Shown here one piece after another: positions 11,770 to 23,400 of a DNA stretch of 64,000 bases. Position 1 is the first letter of the stretch, and each line of letters opens with the position of its first letter. The translations under genes and the position numbers were made by a program. The stretch is from positions 496,001 to 560,000 of the forward strand of contig JAIWNF010000030.1 in NCBI GenBank assembly GCA_025093555.1, in the 5' to 3' direction. Below the pieces are notes generated by a model. That model made no database searches. It was given only the letters and a program-made list of their open reading frames with translations, and was not told the origin of the DNA. The DNA comes from Circinella umbellata. Its lineage: Eukaryota; Mucoromycota; Mucoromycetes; Mucorales; Lichtheimiaceae.

Positions 11770-13045
11770 CGCTGATCTCAGCCTATTGCTCTCGTCAGTT
11801 CAGAAAAAACAAAGCTCGGTCCTGAAAAACCTGCTGGGCAGCAGGAAAAAGGGGTGGAAAGGATAAGATTAAAAAGGAGAAGTGCTTATAAATGAGAGAA
11901 TATTGCACTTATGTACTAGTAAATAAGTAGAAACAAAATAAAGAAGAAATCTGGTGAGGAGTGCATTCAAAGGGGTAATGAGAAGAAGTATTAGTTTTGG
12001 TTGACGTTTTTTTTTTTTTGTTCTTATTTTATATGTATAGATAATTTATGATGTTACTGGTGATGCGGAAAAAGGCTTGGCTGATGGTTTAATCCATTCG
12101 AGAAGAAGTTGTCCAAATTGTTGAGATGCTGATAATGATGATGTAGTGTATTGATCTGGACGACATGTACGGTGACATTGATGTAAAAGGTAGCATACTT
12201 TAGGCCATACTATGTTGTAATAGCGTTGTCTGAGTGATGCAGTTGGTGGTGATTTTAACAAACGATTGAAAATATAAGAAATTGGATCTTTGATATTAGG
12301 AGAGATCGAAAGTAAAGAATGGACATTAAAGCATTGTATTAAATGTTGTTTAGATAAACGAGTGATGTTGTTCCAGTTCGGACAGGCTTGTTGTTGATGA
12401 TTCATAATCCAGCCTAGTCTATAATGTATACATAATATACGTTCCGATGATGACATTGGTATCCAAAGAATAGGGTCAATTCCTACATGTTTACGACACG
12501 TATTCAATAAGATGCTGTCTTTACGTTCACATCGTTTTTCATATGCTTGTTGGCGGTGATGTTTAATTGCTGTTTTTATATCTGTTGTGTTTTTATATCT
12601 GTTGTTGTAATATCATCAGTGTCAATCGTTATTGAGTTTCAAATGTTATTTTTTTTAACTAGGGTGATCCACGCAGTAGTCCCCTTGGAGAGAATTATAT
12701 ATGGTCGTAACATTGGGAGCAGGGCATCATCAGGCATGGAATGGGATCGAAAGATGAATTTAGCTTGTAATATGGTTATGCGTTCAGTCATATATTCTAG
12801 ATTTTCAAGATGGTGTATAACCGCCATAGATCGATTATTGCGCGTTCCATAGATTTTACGTAGGCAAGTTTGTTGAGCTTCTTGTAGTAGCTTTTTATCA
12901 TCCTTGGTGAGGTTTGTGATTGCGAGACCGTACTCCATTTTTGGTCGTAAAAATTGACGATAGAGACGTGTACATGATAGTTTGCCAAAGCATCGTGCCC
13001 GAACACCTATTGATGCTAATACATTCATCGCTGTTGTTGCTGCTG
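11770..13045 (-). mobile_element. Non-LTR (LINE) retrotransposon relic, 3' part
   Basis: On the minus strand, 13028-12639 encodes the end of a LINE reverse transcriptase. It includes LYRQFLRPKMEYGLAITNL, then a Cys-containing helix and FIFRSHSMPDDALLPML. After a break, 12510-12046 continues with the C-terminal region typical of fungal LINEs (the WIPMSSSERILCIHYRLGW stretch, then a Cys/His knuckle with ACPNWN and LSKQHLIQC). The second frame can be traced upstream to about 12580. A 17-nt tandem duplication (CAGATATAAAAACACAA repeated) near 12585 and stop codons separate the two parts. The tail to about 11770 looks like a 3' untranslated region and contains GCCCAGCAGG. The 5' part (endonuclease) is absent, so it is truncated and inactive. 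Confidence 0.8.
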
Positions 13046-13338
13046 TTGTTCCTTGTACATACAGTCAACCCCCGCTTTTGCACCTCCCGCTTTTGCAAAT
13101 CTCCCGGTTCTTGCACCTTTGTTTTTTGGAAATGTTAGAAATACTGAATGGAATCGCAACTTGCAACTTGCATCAAGGTTTTTGGGAGAGTTGTGCTAAT
13201 CAGGAGTAAACTGTACTACAATTTAATAATTGTCTATAGTATTCTTATGAATCATTATCCAAATATGGAAATACCCACAATGCCACCAAAGAATAATTGA
13301 TGAGATGTCGTATTTAAATATATTGTAACGTATAACAA

Positions 13339-13905
13339 TCAAAAGTATTTTTATACCAACATGATCATCATCATCATCATTATTATTATTACTAGTAATA
13401 TTATTATCATTATTATAGTCATCAATATTATTATTATTATTTATATCACCGTTAAAGTATCACAAAATGCCAAACTACGTGATATTATTGGTGCATGCTA
13501 CGACACTTTTCTGGCAGAGCAAAGACACATTTGTGGCAAAGCAATCCCATATTTCCGCCAAAGCAATGCCACATTTCCGGCATTGCTGATAGTATAAATA
13601 GCCCAAATAATTTCAAATGAAATCTTTTCTTCAGTTCTATCTTTACCTTTCAAATCTTTTGGTCTTTTAACAATTAAATTGACCTAACAATAGTTTTTCT
13701 TTGAGCATAAAGCCTCTTGAACTCATTATAAGATTTCTCTTTTGTGGATTCAGACCTAATATTCCTGAATATAAGAACTCCCATAGCCCGTATTTCTATA
13801 ATATTTCATATTAATCTATTATCCATATACAACAACATTGTGTATTATTTCTTCTTTATTTCTATCTTTATACAAAGTACTTCATTCACACATTGATCGC
13901 GTCAA
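13339..13905 (+). repeat. LTR-like dispersed repeat, copy 1 (partner at 48253-48712)
   Basis: About 450-550 bp aligns in inverted orientation with 48253-48712. Matching blocks include ACGTGATATTATTGG, GGCA(A/G)AGCAAAGAC, CCGCCAAAGCAATG, TAACAATTAAAATTGACCT-like, CAATAGTTTTTCTTTGAGCA and ATAAGAACTCCCA. The copy contains a TATA-like AGTATAAATAGCCC and no coding frame. This suits a solo LTR, but no terminal TG/CA pair or target duplication could be confirmed. It also holds an ATC/ATT microsatellite at about 13363-13450. Confidence 0.65.
13363..13450. repeat. ATC/ATT trinucleotide microsatellite
   Basis: This is a run of ATC followed by ATT units with interruptions. It generates a spurious Ile-rich open frame. 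Confidence 0.85.
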
Positions 13906-13990
13906 TGTATCAAGTCTCGCTTATTGCAAGTCTTGGATTTTGCAACAAAAAATCAGGAAATCTCAGTGGTGTGCAAAAACTGGGGGACTG

Positions 13991-15403
13991 ACTCGTGTAG
14001 CTACATAGACAAATCTTAAGAGAATAGGAAGATAGACAATGCATGCATTACTTGATAAGTCGATGTTGATCTCTGGAAAAGCTGGCAAATATACGTAAGA
14101 TCCGGTTGATCATCACGTTTGTTTCACATGCACTTGATGGGTGTGAGTCAATTTCTCCTGAGAATATATTCTTCTCGTCACATTTTTCAGTTGAACTATT
14201 ACTATACGTATCTTGTTAAATATTTCCGTCTACGTACATATATTTATTATGTATCCTTACTTTACATCACAACTTGAATCTTAAAGATCACTAATACGTA
14301 GTTATAAGACTTTTCCCAAGTATAAGTGATTTGTAGGCATAATCCCATTTACATCAAATTTAACTGTAAAATTATCAAAGTGTTCAATTTCCTAAAAAAT
14401 ATATTTACTTTAATATATACCCATATGGATCTTATGATTTAGATAACTCGATATACGTACCTATAAACTTAAAACAACTGTTTTATGTGTCTGTAGTTCT
14501 ATCTTCAATTCCAAATAACTCCATGTATAAGCATATTGTTTTATTATATGTAGTATATTAGCTATTAATAATCTTGTTCCTTGACCACATGTTTAATGAT
14601 ATGTAATAGAATAATATTAGCTTTTATATTGATATTAGAGAATATTTTATTTCTTCTCTCAAGAATATGTTATGTGGAAGAAGGGGAGAGTTGATGTTTA
14701 TCTTATAGCATTGCCATTACACATATACTCTATAAATTTTCTTCGCTACTTTATAATGGCACATTACGTAATGTGAGCTTTTAAAAATCGTATTTGTTCA
14801 CTCATAAAAAGGATCATTAAAAAAAAGTATAGGTTGTATATTATAAATTAATATAATACATAATATACGTATAAACATGCGGGATCAAAAGGATTCTTCG
14901 AGTTTTTTTTATCACATTATATTAAAAAAAAGTTTTTTTCCCTGCATGATAAGTTACTAAAGAAAGAAGCTAGCATTATATTTAACAATACAGTGTCATT
15001 TTTTAAGGAGCAAAATAAAAGGAACAAGATGATCCCACCCCTTTAATAATTGTGTTTTTTTTGCTAAAGAGGAGGTTGATTGATACATTAAAAACAAAAT
15101 CCATCTCCTGACCCTTCTTTTATATTTTGATGAAACGTTCATAAAGAATAATTCATAATATATATATATATCAATGTGCATATACATGATATTAAAAAGA
15201 AAATCAAGAAATAAAAACCGGAGTTCTGATTCGTCATAAATGGCATCATCAAAAGTTACAATGACTAAGAAGTGTGTAATACATGTTTAAAATGAGAGGG
15301 GAGATTTTCTTCTTTATATTTCTATCTATTCACTTTGATTAAAATTTAATCCTGCATATTAAGATAATAAAACTGAAGATATACAAAGGAGTAAATTATC
15401 ATC
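13991..15403. other. Intergenic region with the second copy of a dispersed repeat
   Basis: This region is AT-rich and has no credible gene. The stretch from about 14880 to 15290 is related to 720-965 (shared blocks described there). The last 100 bases are the presumed promoter and leader of the cytochrome b561 gene, ending with the ATG at 15404. Confidence 0.5.
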
Positions 15404-16316
15404 ATGAGAGATATAGAAGACCAACCGGGACAAGAGACCACTCCTCTTTTATCCACAAATCATACAGAACTATCACTACAACAACAACAAGAACAACAAG
15501 AAGAAAAAAATATGATTAAGAAAGACGCAATCTTTGGAACAATGACACAAATCGGATTGGCATTGTTTGCTGGATTGATCATTTCAGTTTTAGTTAGACT
15601 TCCATTTAATGTCTTTATTTTTCATGCCGTGTTTATGGTGTTATTCGTTGTATTGTCAACGGAAGGTGAGTTACTTTTTTTTTATGTTGGGTTTTAAAGT
15701 AAACAACAATAGTAATAATAATAATAATAATAATTTTTTTCAGGTATATTTTTATTACAACCTACTAGTACACCCAAAGAAAAAGAAAAAGGTTTGAAAA
15801 TACATGCAACATTTATTGGATTATCCTATTTATGTGCTATCGGTGGTTTCAGTGCAATTCTTTATCATAAAGCTAGTTCAAATAAAGACCACTTTACATC
15901 GTAAGTTAGTATTTATTTATTAACTAGTATCATATCATATACATTTACTTACACCCTTTTTATTTTATTTTAGTTACCATGGAAAATTAGGATTAATAGT
16001 CTTTTGTTTTTTACTTTTTCAATTTTTATTTGGATTAACAATGGCTTTCATTCCTAATCTCTATGGTAATGTTACTAAAGCCAAATCATTATGGAAATAC
16101 CATCGTATGACAGGATATACTTTAATTATTATTGTAATGGTTACAGCACAATTGGGTATTCGAGCAGATTATATCTATAATAATTTATGGTCACCTAAAT
16201 TAATGATTGGACATTGGATCGCTTTGATATTTATCATCATTGGTATTTCAGGTCGTGTTCGATTTTATAAATGGGGTTTCTCTAAAGGCAATAATACAGT
16301 AGTTTCAAGAAACTAG
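15404..16316 (+). CDS. Cytochrome b561-domain membrane protein 1, 3 exons
   Basis: This is a predicted transmembrane di-haem electron carrier. Cytochrome b561 proteins move electrons across a membrane, typically reducing ferric iron or other acceptors. Exons 15404-15665, 15744-15900 and 15974-16316 join in phase to 253 aa. After a Gln-rich N-terminal tail (residues 25-35), about six hydrophobic helices follow. The four family haem-ligand histidines can be placed at His74 (FHAVFM), His108 (KIHA), His142 (YHGKLG) and His183 (KYHRMTGY). All introns are GT-AG and 70-80 nt. The paralog at 26091-26999 has introns in the same positions and phases. The natural donor (ascorbate in animals) and the membrane are unknown here. 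Confidence 0.88.
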
Positions 16317-16580
16317 GAGTCTTATCTTGGATAAAAAGCCTTTCCCTTTCTTCATCCTCCTCTATACTACTTTTTGTTCTCCCCCCCCCTTTAATCATAT
16401 CTTCCAATCCTTGTTTTTAATAATATATATATATATATGTTTATTATTCATACTATTATTTTAAAACTAAATGAATAAAATGATTTATGAATGATAAAAT
16501 ATAATCATTTTTGTAATTATTATTGATATACTATTTGTGTTTTTTTTAAATCAAGATAACTCTCTTAATCAAATATTATT
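16317..16580. other. 3' untranslated region and spacer
   Basis: This is pyrimidine-rich then AT-rich sequence with a TA microsatellite near 16425-16440. No gene is visible. Confidence 0.5.
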
Positions 16581-17056
16581 GTGGTTTATCATGCATGTAC
16601 TTTTTCTTTTAAAACAGCTCCGAAAGAGTGGAGAAATCATCTTTTGTCTCTGATAAATCAAAACGGTGTAGATTCTTTTAAATCTCTATTTGCAAAGCAA
16701 TGCAACCTGATTCTGACAGAGTATGTTGAAAAACGACCAACTTTCAGAAAAAGAAGGAATGCTTTTTTGTTGGGATTGTTGAGCTGATAAATAAAATGAA
16801 GAAAAAGATTATAATATTCATGTTTTTTTTTTTTTTTGTTTTCTCTAGAATTTTGATCAATATTAATTGCATAAAGGGATGACAAAAGAACACGATTCTG
16901 ATCATAACGATGCAATGTTTTTGAAATCCAATCACGAACATCAGTCATATCAATAAAGCTGCTGATATTATTACAAATAACGGTGATTTTAATGTGGTAA
17001 ATAACAAGGTGTATTGTTGAAGTAGGAAGACCATTTTATTGACTGGTACCCAATTT

Positions 17057-17134
17057 GGAATTCCTAGTAGCGCAAGTCATCAGCTTGCGTTGATTACGTC
17101 CCTGCCCTTTGTACACACACGCCCGTCGCTACTA
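17057..17134 (+). pseudogene. 18S rRNA gene fragment (78 bp)
   Basis: The sequence from GGAATTCCTAGTAGCGCAAG through GTACACACACGCCCGTCGCT to ACTA matches the highly conserved 3' region of eukaryotic 18S rRNA (around the CACCGCCCGTC block). It has one base missing (TAGTAAGCG is normal) and one altered dinucleotide in ACACACCGCCC. It lies in the exon 2-3 intron of pseudogene A. No other rRNA sequence is adjacent, so it is a captured fragment and not part of an rDNA unit. Confidence 0.88.
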
Positions 17135-18255
17135 GGTATTAAGATTCACAAAAAAAGAGTTGGGTGAATTTTATTGACGGCCGCTGAGGCAAGATACAAC
17201 AGACAACTAAAGCGATTCTAAGGCACACATAAAGTGAAGAAGGAACGGAAATAAGGAAGCTATAATGAAGAAAGAAAAAGAAGGAGGTATAATCTATAGA
17301 AGATAAACTAAGCGAAAAATACGAGATAAGAGAGGTAATCAATACTGTTGGCGATAGCGATGATAAAGTTGGACTGTTGGCGAGCAAGACGATAATTTCG
17401 TGTGCTGCATGAATGGACGGGAAAATCATTGATGTTGGAGTCGATCATAGAATGGTTGTACGTCAATGTGCCCAAGATAGTCATTTGCAGAGGCTAAGAC
17501 GGGATATTACCACTTACCGATATTTCCAATCACGCTACTCTCGCTCCAACCACGGCTATATCAATCAATTGGTAATAATTTTCTTTATTCTTATTTTTTT
17601 CTCTTGTTACTCAAAGTGCACCGGTTACTCATCATTCAAATGATGTAATAGGTATCTATGTCAGTTGATGAGGGATCCACGTAATAGATACATATTGGAT
17701 ACATCAACCGAGCCGCCGCACATGCCCAAGATACACAATGATCAACCTGAAAGGACTCAAACATATATTCGCCTTCGGCACCCAGTATTTGTGTCAATGA
17801 CACCCGCTCTGTAAAATGGAATAGGAATATGACAAAGAAGAACAAATCAATAGTTCGTCTTGGGGTATTTGAAAATAGGATGTTCTTATTCTTTGGAATT
17901 TCGTACGATGACTTTTTTTCAATCAAGTCTGGAATTGGAAAGGAGGTCCTGAACTAGAAGATCATGGTAAAAACGCCTTATCGACCTTTCATCTTGTACA
18001 TCGAACTCTACCAATCCACACGATGAATCATGAGATATCATTCTTTTGTGAATTCATGTTTACCTCGTCTGTTAGCTTTATCAAAAAATAGAGCATCACA
18101 GTCAAAACTGTCCTTGTAAACTATGCGTTGAAGACAGCAGATGACCTTGGGAAGAGTGAAATACAAAAACAAATGTTTTGTTCTGATTAGTATTATTACT
18201 ATTATGAAAGGTATAAGGCAAAGTAGTACAAGGCTATCAAAACATGATTACTTGT

Positions 18256-18285
18256 AGACCGACCATTATGATGGTCGGTCTACTT
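18256..18285. repeat. Perfect 13-bp inverted repeat in pseudogene A exon 5
   Basis: GTAGACCGACCAT, a 4-nt loop, then ATGGTCGGTCTAC. The same position in copy B (about 19995-20023) has one mismatched region in the arm, and copy C has no palindrome. The palindrome overlaps the place where copies A and B lose the reading frame. Confidence 0.85.
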
Positions 18286-18989
18286 TACCCGCTAAATATA
18301 TCGATGCTTTGGGGATTTTAAAAACGCACAATAACATGGAGATGGTGGTGTTTGAATCGTCAAGGTATTAAATTAAAACAAAACTATACTATTATTGATA
18401 GCACATAAATATGATAATCTGATATTCAATTATTTTATGAATTTTTAAAGTGGTATGGTTGAAGAACACACAACCCATAGCCTTGAGGATTTGGTAAAGA
18501 TCCTCGAGTGCAATGTCGTTGCCTTGAGAGAAGAAGCCTGTCATTATGAAAATGTATCCTTGGAAACGTTTAATAAGGTGGGTGCTTATGGAGTTCAGAT
18601 TATTGAAGCGAAAGTTACCTTGAGTAAGACGATGATACATGATAAACACCGGTGGAAAAACATTGAAATGCGGTCAGTACAAATACCAAAAACATGGGAT
18701 AATCGATTATTAGTATTGGAATATTTGGAGTTGTTGGGAACGCTCTATGTAAGGCAAACGAGTGATGAATGGGGTTCTGGGTAATGTTTGTTATAGGATT
18801 ATTTCATTATACTGACAAATATTGTATTTATACATTTATAGACTGATCTTTTACATGTACAAGAAGTTGAAAGCAACTTACTTGAAGAAGTGGATCCCAC
18901 CTTATCCGGTCCATTGGTTCGATCCATTATGGAGTAATAAAAATAAAGTGGGCTATCATCATCTTAACAATATTTCATGAGAGAAGGTA

Positions 18990-20437
18990 TTTTACAAGAT
19001 TGAGTAACGATGCAAATGCTAATATCCAGCCACCAACAGCAGTCCATATCAATAAAGTGGCTGATACTATTACAAATCATGGTGAGCTTAATGTGGTTAA
19101 TAACAAGGTAAGGTATTGGTGTATTGTTAGAGTAGCATAGTATTTTGAAAAAATATTTATTGACTAATACGTACCAACTTGAATCGTAACAGAGACCATT
19201 ACCACTTACAGATATCTCCAACAATATTACTGCCATTCCTACCACGTCTACCACTCCATCGGTAATATTAATCTTTATCCAATCTTTTTATTATGATTTC
19301 TGCTATTCAAAATGCATCGGCTGTTACTAATCATTTAAATGGTGTTATAGACCTCTATGTCGGTTGGTGAAGGTTCTAATAGGTACATATTTGATCCTCC
19401 TTGTACATCAACTGAGCGGTTGCACATGCCCAAGATTCGCAAAGGTCAACTTGAAACACTAAAACAATTATTCGCCTTTGGGACTCAGTATTGTGTCAAT
19501 GACCCACTATGTAAACTTGAATATGAATACAGCAAAGAAGAACAAATCAATAGTTCATCACTTCATTCTCTTGGCGTATTTAAAGACTTGGTGTTTTTAC
19601 TTCGTAAAGTTCCCTACGATGATTTCCTAAACCAAGTTTGGAATTGGAAAGTATCTTCTGGAATTGACCATCATGGTAAAAGCTTCTTAATTGTCTGCCA
19701 ACACGTCTTATCAACTTTCATCTCGTACATCGAACTTTACCAATGCACATGATGAATCATGAAAGGTCATTCTTTTGTGAATCCATTTTACCTGGACTAT
19801 TAGCTTTATCAAAAATAATCAAGTCTATTGAATTTAAATGGTAAGTGTAATAGCAAATTGTCAATTGAAAAAGAGTAATGATAATGGGAAGAGAGGAATA
19901 CAAAAAATTATTTATTCTGATATCATTATTATTAGTATTATTATTATGAAAGGTGCGAGGCAAAATACAAGGCTACCAAAACATTATTACTTGTAGACCG
20001 ACCATTATGATGGTCGTTCTACTTCACCCGCTAAATATATCGATGCTTTGGGTATTTTAAAAACGCACAATAACATGGAGATGGTGGTGGTGGTTGAATC
20101 GTCAAGGTATTAAATTAAAACAAAACTATACTATTATTGATAGCACATAAATACTTATAATAATCCAATATTTAATTATTTTATGAATTTTCAAAGTGGT
20201 ATGGTGGAAGAACATACAACTCATAGCCTTGAGGATTCGGTGAAGATCCTTGAATGTAATGTCGCTGCTTTGAGAGAGGAGGCTTGTCACTTTGAAAATG
20301 CATCCTTGGAAACGTTCAAAAAGGTTGGTGCTTATGGAGTTCAAATTATTGAAACAAAAGTTACTTTGAGCAAGACGATGATACATGACAAAAACCGGTG
20401 GAAAAACATTGAAATGCGGTCAGCACAAATACCAAAA
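18990..20437 (+). pseudogene. E-S-S family copy B, 5' part, pseudogene interrupted by an insertion
   Basis: Exon 1 is missing. Exon 2 ends near 19108 (INKVADTITNHGELNVVNNK). Exon 3 is about 19198-19261. Exon 4 is about 19350-19849 and is long and well preserved (RYIFDPPCTSTERLHMPKI, then QYCVNDPLCKLEYEY). It has lost one T near 19716, which moves the frame and stops it at 19752; the original frame resumes as LPMHMMNHER and ends IEFKW. Exon 5 (about 19953-20106) shares an extra base with copy A. Exon 6 is open but is cut at 20437 by foreign DNA; its remainder lies at 23891. The coding sequence before the cut is clearly related to copy C. Confidence 0.8.
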
Positions 20438-23400
20438 TTACGTATTGTGTTGCTATATAATATATATTGGTATGTAACTTTTATAATGCGCCCCCCTCTT
20501 TTTTTATTCCAACAACCGAAAATCAGTAATAGTAATAAACAGGTTTTTTTTTAAAGCATAACTAAATTATAACACTTGAAAGTAGTTTATCTCTGTTTAA
20601 TGACATGATAACACTATACAAAAGAAGAAAAATATAGAACGAATTGCTACAGACACCGCGCTTTTATAATTCTTCAAAGCCTAAACAGCAAAATGATATA
20701 ATTATTTCGTATAACGCCATCTATTTACACCATCTACAGAGTTGTTATAATTATATATCTTGAAAATGTGTATAAAACTTATATATGGGCAATTTCAATT
20801 TTTTCATGAAAAAAATTATCTTTTCTCACTAATATTATTATATGAAAATCATATACTTTTAATGTTACAACAATTGGCTGACTATATGTATATGCTACTA
20901 CTTTTGATAATGTTGTTACTACAGCGAAAAACTTGTTTGCTCACTTTTTATATGTGGAGTGTGCGTACGATCAGGTGCCCGTAATGCAATTTCCAAAATA
21001 AAAAAACTAGTTTTTGTTGTCATAAATAACTGTTTGTTTATATCATATGATATCTTTTTTTTATTGTCTCTTTTTATTAATATTCTAATTACCGATAATT
21101 AAAGTATGCATAAACCTGACAATGTTTATCATTTGATGTTTATCCGTACGCAGCAACAAGTAATGAAAAGAGAAACAGGGAAAACATTGTAGCCTTACCT
21201 CGTTGAGAAAAAAAAAAGGATAAAAGCAGTATTTTCATACTGCTGTCGACCAACACTCTTTTCTTTTTCTTCACACTTGTTACCATGAACACAGGTATCG
21301 ATTATTTTTACCAAAACACTCCCAAAGATTGGGACCTCAACTCTGCTTACATCGTTTATGATCAATTGGAACAGTTTGATTCCTTTATAACTCTTATAAA
21401 AAAAGTACATGCCGATCTTGCCATTGTTGGTCAAAAGCAACCATTGTTTAGAAAGTTTGTTGTAGCTAAGCTACAAATCTTAGAGGTAAATTATATATTA
21501 CATTAGAAAACAATAAAAGAAAAAAGTAAATAATAAAAGTGTATTTTTTTCGGTCACTTTTGAAACTAAATTGCTGCAAAGAACAAGAAAAACGACAGCC
21601 ATGTGAAGAAAAACCGCAGCAACAGGAAGAATCACACAAAACACAAGAGAAAGAACAAGAAAACGTAAAGTTACCTTCTGCTATAAATATTGAAAAGTTA
21701 GCAGAAAATTTTACAAATAATGGCGAACTTAATATTGTAAATAAGAAGGTAATAAATCTATATATTGCTGGAATTATAGCTTGGGCACAAACTAACATTA
21801 AGTTTTAATGTTCCACTGTAATTCAATAATAGAGAGGGATTTTATCAGATGCTTCTAATGATAACGCAACTGACGCTACTACGTCAAATAATTCGAATGT
21901 CACCACAAATAACACTACTAATACTGATAATGTTCATTCTTTATCATCACGATCATTTCAAGTAATTACTTTATTTTCCTTACATGTTATCTTTATATGT
22001 GCGCATTTGAATGCATATTGTTGTATAACCTGTTACTTATATTTTCAATTGTTTGATAGGCACCATTGGTTTTGAATGAAGGTGGAAACCGATACATTTT
22101 TGATCATCCTTATAGCCCTACCGAGCATGTACACATGCCAAAATTAAGAAAGATTCAAGTAGCTGCCCTAAAGGAACTCTTCAATTTTGGAACCGAAAAT
22201 TGCGTCAATGATTCTATCTGTGGTAAAGAATACCTTGACTACAAAGAACAACAACGTAAAAATGCTTCTCTTTCTGCTCTCGGTTTGATCAATCATTTGG
22301 TATATCTGCTTGGAGAAGACATTTGTTACAACGACTTTCTTGATCAACTGTGGAGCTGGAAACCAAAACAAGACGTATGTGAGTTAGGTAAAGCCTTTCA
22401 ACTTATTTGTAAGCACGTATTGTCCACCTTTCACCTTGTTCATCGCTCAATGCCAATGTATATCATGAACCATGAACGAACTTTCTTCTGTGAGAACATT
22501 ATTCCGGGCTTATTATCACTTTCAAAGACGCTTCAATTTATCGAATTCAAATGGTAATGGTATAAAGAGCAGATAAATAAAAAGAAAAAAGAAGAAGGAG
22601 GATTTGTTGGTCTTACATGTTACTAATAGTGTTATTGTTTATTAAAGGTGCGAAGCAGAGTATAAATCGACTAAATCTCTTTATTTAAACACTGGTGATT
22701 ACGATGGACGTGCTACTGATACTGCAAAGAACATCGACGCTCTAGGTTATCTGAAAACGCAAAACAACATTGAATTAGTAGTCGTCGAATCATCAAGGTA
22801 ATAAATAATTTAAATATATACAATCTCGTTACTAACTATCTTGCTTTTTCTTACAAATACAGTGGGATGATTAAAGAAAACACAACACATACAATTGAAG
22901 ACACTATCAAAACTCTTGAATGTAATGTTGCAGCATTGAGAAAAGAGGCATCGCATTATAATAATGCGACCTTAGAGACATTTAAAAAGCTGAGCACCTA
23001 TGGAATACAGGTAATAAAAACAAATGTTGTGTTATCAAAAACCAGTATGGTTAACAAAGACAAGTGGAAGCACGTCCAAATCAGAAATGCACAAATTCCC
23101 ACCACTTGGAATGATCGTTTGCTTTTACTTGAATACTTAGAACTATTAGCTACATTATATGTAAGTGTTAAGGAAGTGTGACTTGTGGGGCGATGTTTAA
23201 TCAAATTACCCAAATCGTGTACTAATATATATTTACAGATTGATCTCGTGTATAGTCAGGAAGTTCAAAAAAAATTAGTACAAGAACGCGTCAATGTGAA
23301 CAAGCCTTCTGGGCCTTTGGTTGAATCTGTTATTCATTGATATTTTGTAAAGCCGCTTACTCATCATGGTGGATAAAACATGAATATGTATATTTTTTTT

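Larger units (their letters stand above)
13060..13990. mobile_element. Pogo-like TIR element, non-autonomous, probably with a nested insertion
   Basis: The left end reads ACAGTCAACCCCCGCTTTTG followed by CACCTCCCGCTTTTGCA. The right end, in reverse complement, reads GAGTCAGTCCCCCAGTTTTT followed by GCACACCACTGAG. The ends are thus imperfect inverted repeats and strongly resemble the ends of the 176-bp MITE at 51019-51194. No transposase frame lies between them. The middle (about 13339-13905) is an independent LTR-like repeat, so the element seems to have been a short MITE into which another element inserted. Confidence 0.6.
16581..18937 (+). pseudogene. E-S-S family copy A, pseudogene
   Basis: This is the first member of a seven-exon family whose intact member is at 21285-23340. 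Exon 1 is recognisable (about 16612-16787: A-P-K-E-W, DSFKSLF, R-P-T-F-R-K). Exon 2 reads INKAADIITNNGDFNVVNNK (ends about 17010). Exons 3 and 4 (about 17490-18090) are riddled with frameshifts and stops. Exon 5 (about 18240-18366) carries a frame disruption shared with copy B. Exons 6 (about 18452-18750) and 7 (to 18937) are still open and end in a stop. The intron between exons 2 and 3 has been invaded by about 430 bp that includes an 18S rRNA fragment. It is not expected to make the full protein. Confidence 0.8.

Noticed and set aside
12920..13209. Plus-strand ORFs across the LINE relic edge
   Set aside because: They overlap the better-supported LINE frame and the TIR end, and their sequence has no protein-like conservation.
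13361..13597. Ile-rich ORF of 78 codons
   Set aside because: It is produced by the ATC/ATT microsatellite.
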